Below, in pieces: positions 48,301-58,673 of a stretch of 64,000 nucleotides of DNA (positions within the stretch are counted from its first letter, which is position 1; each line of letters opens with the position of its first letter). The DNA lies in the NCBI RefSeq assembly GCF_030272615.1, contig NC_081415.1:262432925-262496924 (forward strand), written 5' to 3'. Both the position numbers and the translations under genes were made by a program. The stretch comes from Cryptomeria japonica (taxonomy: Eukaryota > Streptophyta > Pinopsida > Cupressales > Cupressaceae). The notes under the pieces were generated by a model. That model searched no databases. It worked only from the letters and a program-made list of their open reading frames with translations, and was not told the origin of the DNA.

Positions 48301-51300
48301 TTATAGATCCAAGCCCTTACCTATGTTGGGACTATACCCTCAAGGCTTATGGGTCATTGATCCCCACCCTATCTTGGGACTTAACCTATTGCCTGGATTT
48401 AGACTACCTCTCTTTGGAAGATCTCATTCCCATCTTCTTAAACATTGACACTAGTAACAAGCATTAGACTATATAAGTATACTAGCTTCTCATGTATTAT
48501 GAATATATATGAGATTAAGTACGATTGTCATACATTGCAGTTCATATTGATATTACAATTAAATTTTGCATAAGAACATTATCAAGCTTCATATATTAAG
48601 CATACATATTAAGCACATCCCCATGCATACCACCAAGAACAAAGATGTTGCTACTTGTAACTTAATAATAGTTATGATCCTATCTAATCTGATCCTTGGT
48701 GCTCTCATTGGAGACTTTTGATTCCTTTCCTTCATATCTCTCAATGTGAGGGAAAGGTCACACCTCTTCATCATATATGCCCTTTGGTAAGAGACACACC
48801 CTTTCACCATTAGCACCCTTTGAAAGAGTGCAATTCCTCAGCATTTCTACCCTTTGAAAGGGACACAACCTTCCACAATCAAATATGCACTTATTTAAAT
48901 CATTTCTACACTTCTAATTCCCAAATGATCCCCCCCCACCCCTCCCTAATAAGGTTATTTTCTCCTTTTTATATCTCATGTTTGAGGGGCCACAACTTTT
49001 CATTCCATGTCTTTTGACCATTCATTAACTTAATTAAATTTTGATTATATTTAATTATATTCTTTTACATTTAAATTTAATTTTTTTATTTTGTTGAATT
49101 TAAATTTTATTATTATTATTTACTATTAAATTCTATTTCATAGGTGGGGACATTGCACATCAAATGATTTCTATTAGATTAAGGTGGTCATATTTATTGT
49201 TCTAGGTCATTTTTGCAATACAATCTCTACACCTACAAAATTAGCCTCTTACTTGTGGACTCAATCTTTCTTCGTGGATTCAATCTATTTTTCCATATCT
49301 TTAGATTCTTGCTCTCCTTAGGTATCTAGACAAAGTCTATCATGAAATTAGATGGCATTTGTTGATAAGTTGGAGTTCATTGTGTAAGGTGTATTTTTCC
49401 TTCATTAAACTGAGTTAATTTAAGAGTTTTGATAAGTTCAAAGATACTTTGCCCTACCATGATAAATTTTTAGAAAGTGCTTGGTAAAATTTTAACCTTT
49501 AACTTTATTAGTGACATTGGCGCAACACACTCGCTCCACGTGAAACACTTTTGACCTGGAGCTATGAACCATTAGGTCAAAAATGGGGGACCCCATTCCC
49601 ATATAATAATGTTAAGGCTCAAACTCATGAGCCCATTGGATTAGCGAAGGAACAAGCCTTGTAATCACAATGGCTTAATGGGGGTTTGAACCTTGGTGGT
49701 CGCAACAACACCACCACCACTTAACCTACACATTGTAGGAAGAACCCCCTATCATGATAAATTTAAAATAATACAAAATTTATCTTTTTATATAATGTCC
49801 TAGTCTACAAATTCGAATGACTCGTAGGGATTGACCATGATTAAATTTGAATTTTAAAATTACCGCATCTTTATCACACAATATTAAACTTGAGTTAGTT
49901 TTTCACCTACAAATTTGATCCAAAACAAGAGATGGTAAAATTGGAAATCAAATAAGACTTTAAAGATGAATGTGGTCATTACCTTTAAAACAAATATTTT
50001 TTATCTTACAATTATAAAGGTAATTTTTTATACATTGGTGAATATTAGGATATTCATGTTTTAGCCTTATGAAAATACAACATTTATATAATAAAAAAGT
50101 TATAATTTTCTTACAAATGAATAGTGAAATTTGTATACTTATTATCATAGTTAGTAAATATGATGGATATAATATATTCATATATTTAATCAAATAGAAA
50201 TATATTTAAATAATAAAAGTTTTATAAAAAATACAATATCTCTTATGATTTAAAAAGTTAAAAATAAATAAGATTAATAAAAATATAACATCTCTTATAT
50301 GTTTAAAAATTTAAAATGAATATCATAAATAAAAACCATACTTTTGGAAATCATTTAAAAAAAAAAATGTTATTCAATCTTCATTAATGGTATTATTATA
50401 AGGATTGATGGGATAAATGATTTCATTTGTGTGGGAGATATTATTTAAATTTATTAAGCAAAGGTCCTTTCCTTCTAATGACAAGGTGTGTGCAAAGGGG
50501 TTGTATGTTAAGAGAGCAAATGGTAGTCCATGACGTATTTTATCTATCCATAATAGAGTGTTTAGGTAAAATATTTGTGACAACATGACATTTATTTCAA
50601 AGAGAGACTAGAGCAAAGGAAAGTGCAAAGTGATAGTGCTCAAGAGTGGCTCTTGAATATATCTATGGTCTTGATAAAATTTCTAGATTATATATCCTTA
50701 GAGATCACCAATCTAGGCTTGAAGAGTTGGATAATGTACAATTTGGGCTTCGGTAAAGTAGATAGATGATAAGTCATGAGGATTTGGATGTTACAAGCAT
50801 ATACATTGGTGAAGTAGATAAATGATACGTCTTTTGTTAATATCAAGTCAATTTTTACAATCATAAGTCTTAGATGTGGTAACACAATTTTTATAGAGGC
50901 ATCTTCCTTTTTGATGAAGAAACAAAGACAAAGGAGTATGAAAGGTTCATCACTTATACTAGAAGAGATACTTGCATGTTTATATCTAAATATTTCCTTC
51001 TCTATTATTATAAAAAGAAAATGTTAGATTCTCCCATAAAAAATATATACCAAAGTAAAATGTGAATGCATAATTTTTTTTAATGTTCGATGAGCTTATG
51101 TGATTTACTCCTTAACATTTTGCCATAAAAAAATTAGGGGTGATCAATAAATGAAATAATGAGAAACTATTTTAATGTTGAAAGTTCTTTGGAATTAGTT
51201 GTCAGTATTTTTAGTACAATGATATCATATTTTGGGGATTTGATAAAACTTATTGTACCATAATTCATTCTTTAATACTATTTTAACACAATTTATTATT

Positions 51301-52257
51301 AAGAACAAATTAGAAAGTGGGATTTGATAAAGTTATAGTTAGCATAATTCATTCTTTAATACCATTTTAACCCGATTCATTATTAAGAAAAAATTATAAA
51401 GTTTTTATAAAATTCTACTAGAGACCAAATAGAAACTTTGGATGTAATAACTTGAATATGTTCAAAAGACCCATCATAATTGACAAAACAATTGTTTTAG
51501 CAAAAATCACATATAATCAATTTTTTTTTTTATTAAGTAAAATAGCTTTCAAAGTGTGTGAAGACGTTTATTTTTATCTATCTACTTAACTATTTATGTT
51601 TATATGATTCTATATAGTAATTCAGCTAGATATATAATGATATTCGTATAGAACAATAAAATAATTCTTAAAGTAGAAGTAAACTAACATAGTTCTCTCA
51701 AATGTATCTATGTTAATGATATCAGATATATTATTAGAAGTATTTAAGATGTCTATGCTGATAATTTTTTTTTTATTGATATACATACTTTGTTGAATAG
51801 TGTGGCACAACAATCTCATTAATTAAAGTGTAAATCTTCTTTTATTGAATTTTTTAGTTTTGCCTAAGCTAGGTGAGGCCAAAAATGGGGGACCTCTGCC
51901 GTAACATGAATGCAATACATTAAAGTGAATATTTCAAACAAAAGCTTGGTAGCCTAGAAAGGATGCAAAACTCAAGAGCACACCAACCCAACAAAGATTT
52001 GAAGCACAAAGTTATTGGCATGAACTTAAAAAATGCGAGCACATGACCATTATTAGAATGGCCTAACGTGGATTTTAATCTTAGTGATTATAACAACTAT
52101 ACCACAATTTAACCATTGCACTATGGTGTGAATGACAAAATGTAAATATTTTATATGTTTTATTTAATTTGCAAAATTGCTTTTATTTATTTTTAAATAT
52201 GAATTCATTTCTTTACAGATTAAATTTAGTTAAAAAGAAGAATTTGACTATGATAAC

Positions 52258-52311
<54 letters not shown>

Positions 52312-55300
52312 ATATATATATATATAAGTTTTGTTAGCATAAACTATTTACAAATCACACAGTCTTAAGTTTAAATATTAAACTTCTTGATTATTTAATC
52401 TATTTTTTTTCAATTTGAAAATAATTTATGAGCTTATTAGATTATTTTTATCTTCTATACTAGAAATCGTGATAGTAATTTTAATTGAGCAATTGTTTTA
52501 TTTAGTAGACCATTTTTATTATAGAATTTAATTTTATTTTTTGAAAGTTGCTACATTAATTACTAGGTACATTGAGATTTACAAAAAAATCAAAGAAGAA
52601 TAGACGATTTACAAAGAAATCAAAGAAGAAAGATTCATTCTATTTATTAGCAATTTATTTTTTTAAAATTGTTTTTGGTTTTGTAGATAAAAGAATATTC
52701 CGGAGACAAACATCAAACAACCATAGCAATATTGAATGCTATTGGAAATGTTCATTGGATTGCGGTGGGTTTCTTAGTGGTGGGTGCAACTTTTGAAATT
52801 GTAGACACCATAAAGGCCAACAAGGAAGAGTGCTTAAGACTTTTTAAATCTATGATTGATTTGTCAAAAATAATCCTCCAGCTTCAAGTACTTTCTGGTT
52901 TACAAAAAGAGTTGCATGATAAATTGAATGAGTCCATACAATTAATAGTGAAAGGAGCCATCTTATGTTGCTCCCAGAAGAAAAGGACAGGATTTAAAAG
53001 GTACATAGTGAATTTACCTTTTGAAAAGGTTTCTTTTTAAAATATTAATATGCATTTACAATTGTCTTCTTGATTATCTGGTGATTAGTTCTTAAAGCAA
53101 CCACTTAATTTAGTGTTGTATTTTTAGTTGATGATATTATATTTGCTTTCTTTGCTCAAACATTGTTGCTTTACACTCAGTTCTAATTTCTTTTCATTTG
53201 ATTGGATAATATAAAGGGTGTTTAAAGCTTCAAGGGATAGACAAGAGCTTCAACAACTTTGGAGTGCTATGGATCGCATGCGTGAGATGCTTCATATACA
53301 AATAAGCACCTCTATTTATCAAAGCATGCAAAGCCCTCCTACCCTTATTCCCACCCTTGATAATGATGCAGGTAAAACATCAATACCCAATTGATATTGA
53401 GCTACTCTTTTGTTAATTATTATAATTGGTACATTGACATATTCTAACTTTTTACACGTTTCTCTAATTAGCAGTTGGAATAGAAGGAAAAATAAAAGAA
53501 GTCATTCAACTACTCAATTGGCAGAGTAATAATGGAACATCAGCAGTGGTTATATATGGTATTGGTGGGTCTGGAAAGACCACATTAGGAGATGCAGTTT
53601 TTTCTTCTTTGAAAGATAAACTTCAAGGTTGGAAATATTCTAAAGTTACTCTAATTCAAAATCTAGAAAAAAATCCTGAAGTAAGCAAAATTCAATCCTT
53701 GATTTTGGAAGATTTGACTGCCACTAAACATGATGTAAGGGACTTTCAAAGTGGACGCCAAATATTGAAAGACATTATAGAAAAAGAACCCGTTTTCTTA
53801 TATGTTGACAATGCTTTGTATCTAGAACCATTGAGAAATCTTTTACCTAAGGATTTTACAAATGCAAAAAAATTTCGATTACTTTTAACAGCTAGAGAGA
53901 CAAATGTCTCAGGGGTAATTGATTCTTGTGGAATTGAACCGTGTGAACTCTATGAAGTGGGATCTCTTCCTATTGATGCAGCCATTCAAGTGTTATGTAA
54001 ACAAATAGACAGAAAAAGAGACAAGGAGTCTGTATTGCAGGACAGACCTCAGATTAAGAAAATAGCAGAGAAATGCAATTGTTGTCCTCTGTTTTTGGAG
54101 GTAATAGGGGCTTATCTTCATCAACGCAAGAACAGAATCGAATCTTATGAGAAAGTACTTCGTTGGCTAGAACCTGGAGATGAGTTTGGTGGCACTAAGA
54201 AGTACAATTTTGATGAGTCAAGGGTTTTGTTTTCCTACAATGAGCTTGAGCCAAGCGCTAAGGAAGCATTCCTTGACATATGCTCAATCTTTTCTAGTTG
54301 GCATTGGCATTGGCAATGGGATTCGGTTTGGGATTGGGAGGAAGTTGCATGCATTGTTGGAGAGGAAGAAATGGTATGCCTAGAAGAAGGAGCTCTCATC
54401 AAGAGAGAAAGTGATAAGATAAAGATTCATGATCTTATTCTAGCAGCTGGTCATAATAAATCAAAAAACAATCGATTTAAAAATATTAAAGATTTTTCTT
54501 TAGCTTTAAAAAATAAAGAGGTATGTATAAATTTTCATTAAATATATTTGAAAAAAAATATTAGAAAAATTTAAGCTTTCACTTTCTTTAATTAATTTCA
54601 GTATAAACTTTGTGAAATACAAGTACTTTGTTTGAATCCTTATAAACATTTTTTTTTGGTTAAATTAGTTTGATAGTCTCTGAATTTTAACAGCTTTTTT
54701 CGCAAGTAAAAGGAGTATGCATAGAAGGCATAAAGAGTCCCTTACATATATCAGCAGAAGAGTTGGATGCCATGAGCCGATCTTTGCGAATATTTTATTT
54801 GGGATATAGAGCAATGAATTTGACAAGTTTTAAAGGGAAGTGCAGCAAACAATTTGATGAGCTAAGATGTCTTTGTGTGGAACGTGGGGTATCCAATTTG
54901 CCAATGAATATATTCAACCTCAAAAATTTGAGATACCTATCAATAAGTAAATTGGAGGAGGATATCATTTTGAGTCCATCCATGGTAAGTAGTTAAAGGA
55001 TTTTCGCATAATGATGACTGGTTTCTTCTTTCTCAACTGTGATTTTTAACTTTTTTTCTCGAAGTTTTCTAATTTTCCCTTTCAGTGTTTAGCATTTCGA
55101 GATATAAAAAAAGGTGTGGTCCGAGTTATTAATTAACCTTCGTCGTTGTCGTTGCAGAATCTTCCAAATTTAAACGTGCTCAAATTGAATGGTAGCCGAA
55201 TAGATGGAATCTCCGAAATTGTGCATCTTCGTTCATTGAAGCGGCTGGAGTTGGTTGAATGCAATGCTCATGGAATTTCGGAGTTTTTTCCAAATTTAAC

Positions 55301-58300
55301 TGATCTGCAAAGGTTGACACTGTCCAAATGTAGAGACCTAACAGAACTTCCCGAATCTCTTGTCAGGCTCCGGTTTTTACAGAAGTTGGATTTGAGTTTC
55401 TGTATAAATCTGAAGCAGTTGCCGGCTGGATTTGGGGAGTTGACCAATCTTACTAAGCTTAACCTGTCCGGTTGCCACAAACTAACAGAATTGCCCGAAT
55501 CTCTTGTCAGGCTCCGGTCTTTACAGAAGTTGGATTTGCGGTCTTGTGGAGAACTGAAGCAGTTGCCAGCTGGATTTGGGGAGTTGGTCAACCTTACTGA
55601 GCTTGACCTGTCATTTTGCTGGAGTTTGCAAGAGCTCCCGCGTGATTTGGAAAAGCTTACCTCATTACATTCATTGAATGTAGAGTACTGTTCCAGTCTG
55701 CTTTGCCTCCCAGCTGAACTGGGAAACTCAAAATCTTTAACTTTTTTACAAATAAATGGATGTGAAAGTCTGACATGTCTTCCCCATGGCTTGATGTCTG
55801 TGTGGAAATCGGAAATAAATTTTGAAGACTGTTCAAGTTTAATTGAAATACCAGAAGAAATTTGCAAACAGACAATGCTCACAAATATTTCATTAAGTCG
55901 GTGTACAAGATTGAAGATGCTTCCCAGCAGGTTGGGTGAGCTCACTTGCCTGGAGAACTTAGACTTAAAAGGATGTGAAAGCTTACAGGAGCTGTGTAAC
56001 GACTTTCATTGCCTGGGAAGATTAAAATATTTAACTTTGGACGGTTGCAAGAGCTTGTCAAGCCTGCCTCTTGAGTTTGGGAAACTTAGTTCTCTAGAAA
56101 CCTTAGTTTTATCAGAATGTGAGAAACTGGAGGAATTGTGCAGTGACTTCCATTGCCTTGTAGCACTAAGAGATCTAAAAATGTCCAAGTGTGATAGTTT
56201 ACGGAATCTTCCAGATCGTTTTGGTGAGCTTGGCTGCTTGGAAAAGTTAGATCTATCAGGATGCTCTAATTTAGTAAAGCTTTCTGATGATTTCCATCTT
56301 CTTCCATCTTTAACAAGTCTGGACCTTTCCAAATGTGAGAGTTTGGGTGGCGAATGGATGGATAGTGTGGGGAATGTCAAGAGCTTATGGTGCCTCGACA
56401 TTGTATGCAGTGAAAAACTAATACTGCGGTGGATGCAAATGAAGAGCCAAAAAGAAAGGAACCTGGTGGTGGTAACAGACTTTCAGGTATAAATTGTAAT
56501 TTTTACTTTGCGCTAAAATGTTATAGATTAAATTTGGAGCAAATAATTATTATTTGATGAGAAATTTAAGAATTTATTCCGTTATTGTCTTGGCCACCCA
56601 TGTGAAGTTGCAGGATATATGCGTCGTTTAAAATTGGATTTATTTAATTTGCAGAATCACTTCTTTTTTGGGGGGTTAAAATTTAGATCGCACTCCATTA
56701 TATAGTTTTTGTCATTGCGTTGCAATTGCAGGGTAGAGATAAAAAGGCTTTGTTGTTGGAAGCGAAGGCTTTGTTGTTGGAAGCGGTGTTGTCGAAGGTA
56801 TTTGATGAGGAAGGGCTTCTGGTTGATGAAGCTGAACGCCCCTTCCATTCATCCTCACTTCAACCACAAACTCAACTCATCCTCATCATTGACGAGGAAT
56901 ATCACTATAGCTGGAAGTGGGAAGCATTGGGAAAGAGCCTGCAGCAGCTGCAATGTAATTCAAAAGAGTTGCAAATCATATATGTTGGGACCCATTTTAA
57001 AACAATACGCTCTGAATCGGCCGTCATCAGATTCCTGGCTTATACACCTGACATAACCCGGACTTCCTCTTTCTGTCATAAATTATTTGCTTTGTCTCGC
57101 ACTTATGGCGGCATTGCAGTTTTTCGTAGCACTGATCAGTTAGAAGGAAACAGCCTAAGGTGCTTGTCAGCGTGGGAAGACATATCGGATGAATTGGCCT
57201 TACTCGCAAACACTCCTAGAGAGAGCAATGTTGAATTGCTAAAAGAATTGCTGGTAACTGAAGAAACAGATTATCTCTTGCTCAATGGAAATCATGAGGT
57301 ATTGTTTTCGAGTAATTTTGTTTGTAAAATGTAGTCTCGAGTTTTAATTGTGAAGGAGACGTTAGAGTAATAGATAATAATAATTGCAGGTAAAGGTTTC
57401 CGCTCTACAAGGAAAATTGATATTACTGCTGGTCACGTATCTTGATGAGACCCTGGAAGTACATACCTCAGCAGCCGTGAAAGAAATGTATCTGAAGATG
57501 CAAGAGAGCCATGATTATACCGTTGAACTTGTTTGGGTTCCAATTCCTAATCATAAATTATCATGGGAGGATTTTGAGAGAGCGGCTGCCAATGCTCCGT
57601 GGCCAGTGGTACCAAATCCATGGTTGATAGAGCAGCGAAGGTGGTCATTTTTTGGGAAGGAGTCACTCAATTTGCCATTCGTTTGTGTGGTTGACCAGAA
57701 GGGAAGGATTATAAAGAAAGATGCAATGGCTATGATAGAAAGGTCGGGTGTGCAGGCGTATCCATTTTCTCCAGCTCGTGAAGAAGAACTGAGGAAGGCG
57801 GAGTGGGAGGGATTCAAAGCCAATTCTTTATCCACTTTGCAATTCGTCTTTCAAAATCTGGAGCTTCTCTCAAACAAGGTGAGTTTAGAACAAGTCTACA
57901 CCTTTCTCTTAGCTATGCTCTTTAAATCTCAGAATTTATGTATACTTAAATGGCGAAATGATTGAATTTGAGTTGTGGTGTGATAGGTAAAGGAGATGGT
58001 GGATCGTGGAGTAATGATGTTGTTCTGCGTGGGTTCACCTGAGAAGATGATGGAGCTCGCCCCTCGTTTGAATTCTGCTTTCACAATGTTGGAAATGGAC
58101 TTCCAGCTCTTTTATGTTGCTCACAGCCAGATCTGTGGAAAAGATTATGACGTGGCTTATCAAAAGCTAAAAGAAAATGAGTCAGAGATGTGTGGCATAA
58201 CAACACTCACCATGTCTGATTTATACAGATTATGGCGGCGTGTTAAGCATTTACAAAACGAGTTAATGAATGGAATGGGAACAGATGAAAGGATAGTGAA

Positions 58301-58673
58301 GGTGAGAAGAATGGTATTGGGTCTTGCTAGTGCAGAACATGAGAGGTGGATGATGAGGATAGTGTTGGTGGATGGAAGAGGTGAGATGGTAAGTGGGAGG
58401 GGAATGGAATTGGTAGAAGAACTAATGTGTGATGGTGAAGAAGAAAGCAAGGAAAAATTGGTGGAGGAGATAAAAAAGGGAGGAGTTGAGAAAAGTGTGG
58501 AGAGCAGATGGAGAGATGGAATCATCCATCCCAAACATCATCCCCAACATCCCCTCCTCAAACTAGAAGATGGCATCAAGTGCAGTTTATGCGGTGGGGA
58601 TGGGACTTGGGAATATCAATGCAATGTATGCGAAAAGTATGTACTATGTTGGTTGTGCAAGCTAGAGCAGTGA
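41978..58673 (+). CDS. NLR immune receptor with C-terminal sieve-element-occlusion (SEO) domain, 10 exons
   Basis: Exons: 41978-42124, 42209-42316, 52687-53000, 53217-53371, 53472-54520, 54694-54984, 55158-56486, 56732-57298, 57390-57878, 57987-58673. All nine introns are GT-AG and all phases join, giving 5,136 nt and 1,711 residues with no stop. Order: Ser-rich start; helical domain (86-241); NB-ARC (243-591) with P-loop GIGGSGKTT (271-279), kinase-2 FLYVDNAL, an LLLTARE RNBS-B, CPLFLEVIG in place of GLPL, and IHD (560-562) in place of MHD; LRRs (about 600-1120); SEO-like region (about 1165-1711). NLRs are cytosolic switches that bind ADP or ATP and sense pathogen effectors. SEO proteins are the P-protein filaments that plug phloem sieve tubes. 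The fusion suggests an integrated decoy or a phloem-linked effector domain (inference). It is the only intact gene here. Confidence 0.85.
42650..42712 (-). repeat. tRNA-like SINE head
   Basis: On the minus strand TAGTGTAATGGTTAAATTG resembles a Pol III A box and GGTTCAAATCT a B box, spaced as in tRNA genes. The fold is too decayed for a tRNA gene. It is probably the 5' part of a plant SINE. Confidence 0.45.
44820..45000 (-). repeat. tRNA-like SINE in copy 1
   Basis: The minus strand reads GTGTGTAGGTTAAGTGG, then AGGTTCAAAACCC, like Pol III A and B boxes. The same unit recurs at about 49590-49750 in copy 2. Confidence 0.4.
47200..47510 (-). repeat. tRNA-like SINE near the end of copy 1
   Basis: On the minus strand a head with CATAGTACAATGGTTAAATT and GCTTCAAATCC, followed by a tail ending near GGTCCCCCA. 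It is repeated at about 51870-52135 in copy 2. Confidence 0.4.
47964..48010 (+). pseudogene. Decoy copy of the start of exon 3
   Basis: 47 bases after an intact GTTTTGTAG splice acceptor match exon 3 (52687-52733). The three differences inside it are all silent third-position changes. Beyond it the sequence is intronic and the frame meets a stop (TAA near 48037). Splicing here would end the protein early. Confidence 0.75.
48011..52733 (+). repeat. Tandem duplication copy 2 in intron 2
   Basis: 4,723 bp, the second copy. A TA run followed by a (GT)n run (52254-52326) is present only in this copy; copy 1 has a short (AT)n at the same place (47626-47642). A local duplication of GATTTACAAAGAAATCAAAG lies at 52575-52632. 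Confidence 0.85.
52687..53371 (+). CDS. NLR-SEO gene exons 3-4 (N-terminal helical domain, residues 86-241)
   Basis: Exon 3 (52687-53000) carries a hydrophobic helix WIAVGFLVVGATFEIVDTI followed by amphipathic helices (ECLRLFKSMIDLSKIILQL, then LHDKLNESIQLIVKGAILCC). Exon 4 (53217-53371) adds another helix (ELQQLWSAMDRMREML). Length and pattern fit a four-helix bundle such as the HeLo or RPW8-type domains that insert in membranes in necroptosis-like or helper NLR proteins. Sequence similarity alone is weak; a classical coiled-coil NLR start is the alternative. This domain would be the cell-death output. Confidence 0.7.
53472..54520 (+). CDS. NLR-SEO gene exon 5 (NB-ARC domain)
   Basis: P-loop GIGGSGKTTL with Lys277. 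Kinase-2 is FLYVDNAL with Asp354 followed by Asn, where most NLRs have Asp-Asp. RNBS-B Arg383 is present (LLLTARE). The GLPL motif is reduced to CPLFLEVIGAYL (about 446). FLDICSIFS fits RNBS-D and resembles TIR-NLRs. The MHD motif is IHD (560-562). The acceptor TAGCAG allows two AG sites three bases apart (53471 and 53474), which would add or drop one alanine. Confidence 0.9.
54694..56486 (+). CDS. NLR-SEO gene exons 6-7 (leucine-rich repeats)
   Basis: Exon 6 (54694-54984) starts the LRR array, and exon 7 (55158-56486, 443 codons) holds about 16 repeats of 23-24 residues with the pattern LxxLxxLxLSxCxxLxxLPxxxGxL, the cysteine-bearing plant type. Two neighbouring 48-residue blocks (55338-55481 and 55482-55625) are nearly identical, a recent internal duplication. 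LRRs set recognition specificity. Confidence 0.9.
56732..58673 (+). CDS. NLR-SEO gene exons 8-10 (SEO-like integrated domain)
   Basis: Residues 1132-1711. Exon 8 has a thioredoxin-like half; exon 9 begins with VKVSALQGKLILLLVTYLD, the place of the thioredoxin fold in SEO proteins, and has no CxxC. Then come VELVWVPIP (1365-1373), W.DF, APWPVV, RRWSFF (with Trp1405), VVDQKGRI (1420-1427) and YPFSPAREEE, which match the SEO C-terminal domain in order and spacing. The protein ends in CX2C-X9-CX2C-X5-CX2C (1682-1707), like the Cys motif ending SEO proteins but also like DC1 or nucleoredoxin tails. A nucleoredoxin-like origin is the main alternative. Confidence 0.8.

Larger units (their letters stand above)
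42317..52686 (+). other. Intron 2 of the NLR-SEO gene (10,370 bp) with tandem duplication
   Basis: GTACAC at the 5' end and TTTTGTAG at the 3' end. It is filled mainly by two direct copies of a segment of about 4.75 kb (43243-48010 and 48011-52733), the second running into exon 3. Between and inside the copies there is AT-rich noncoding DNA and several tRNA-like SINE heads. The scattered small ORFs have no known motif and are often disrupted in one copy. Conifers commonly have such long introns. Confidence 0.8.

Noticed and set aside
43800-52000. Possible separate genes in intron 2
   Set aside because: Small ORFs are not preserved between the two duplicated copies and show no known motif.
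53546-54541. Treating the NB-ARC ORF as a single-exon gene
   Set aside because: It lacks an ATG at its start; splice sites on both sides join it in phase to the upstream and downstream exons.
55268-56401. Long ORFs antisense to the LRR exon
   Set aside because: Shadow of a strongly biased LRR coding sequence; no motif and no separate promoter seen.
58160-58534. Ser/Pro-rich ORF antisense to exon 10
   Set aside because: Shadow of the Glu/Lys-rich part of exon 10.
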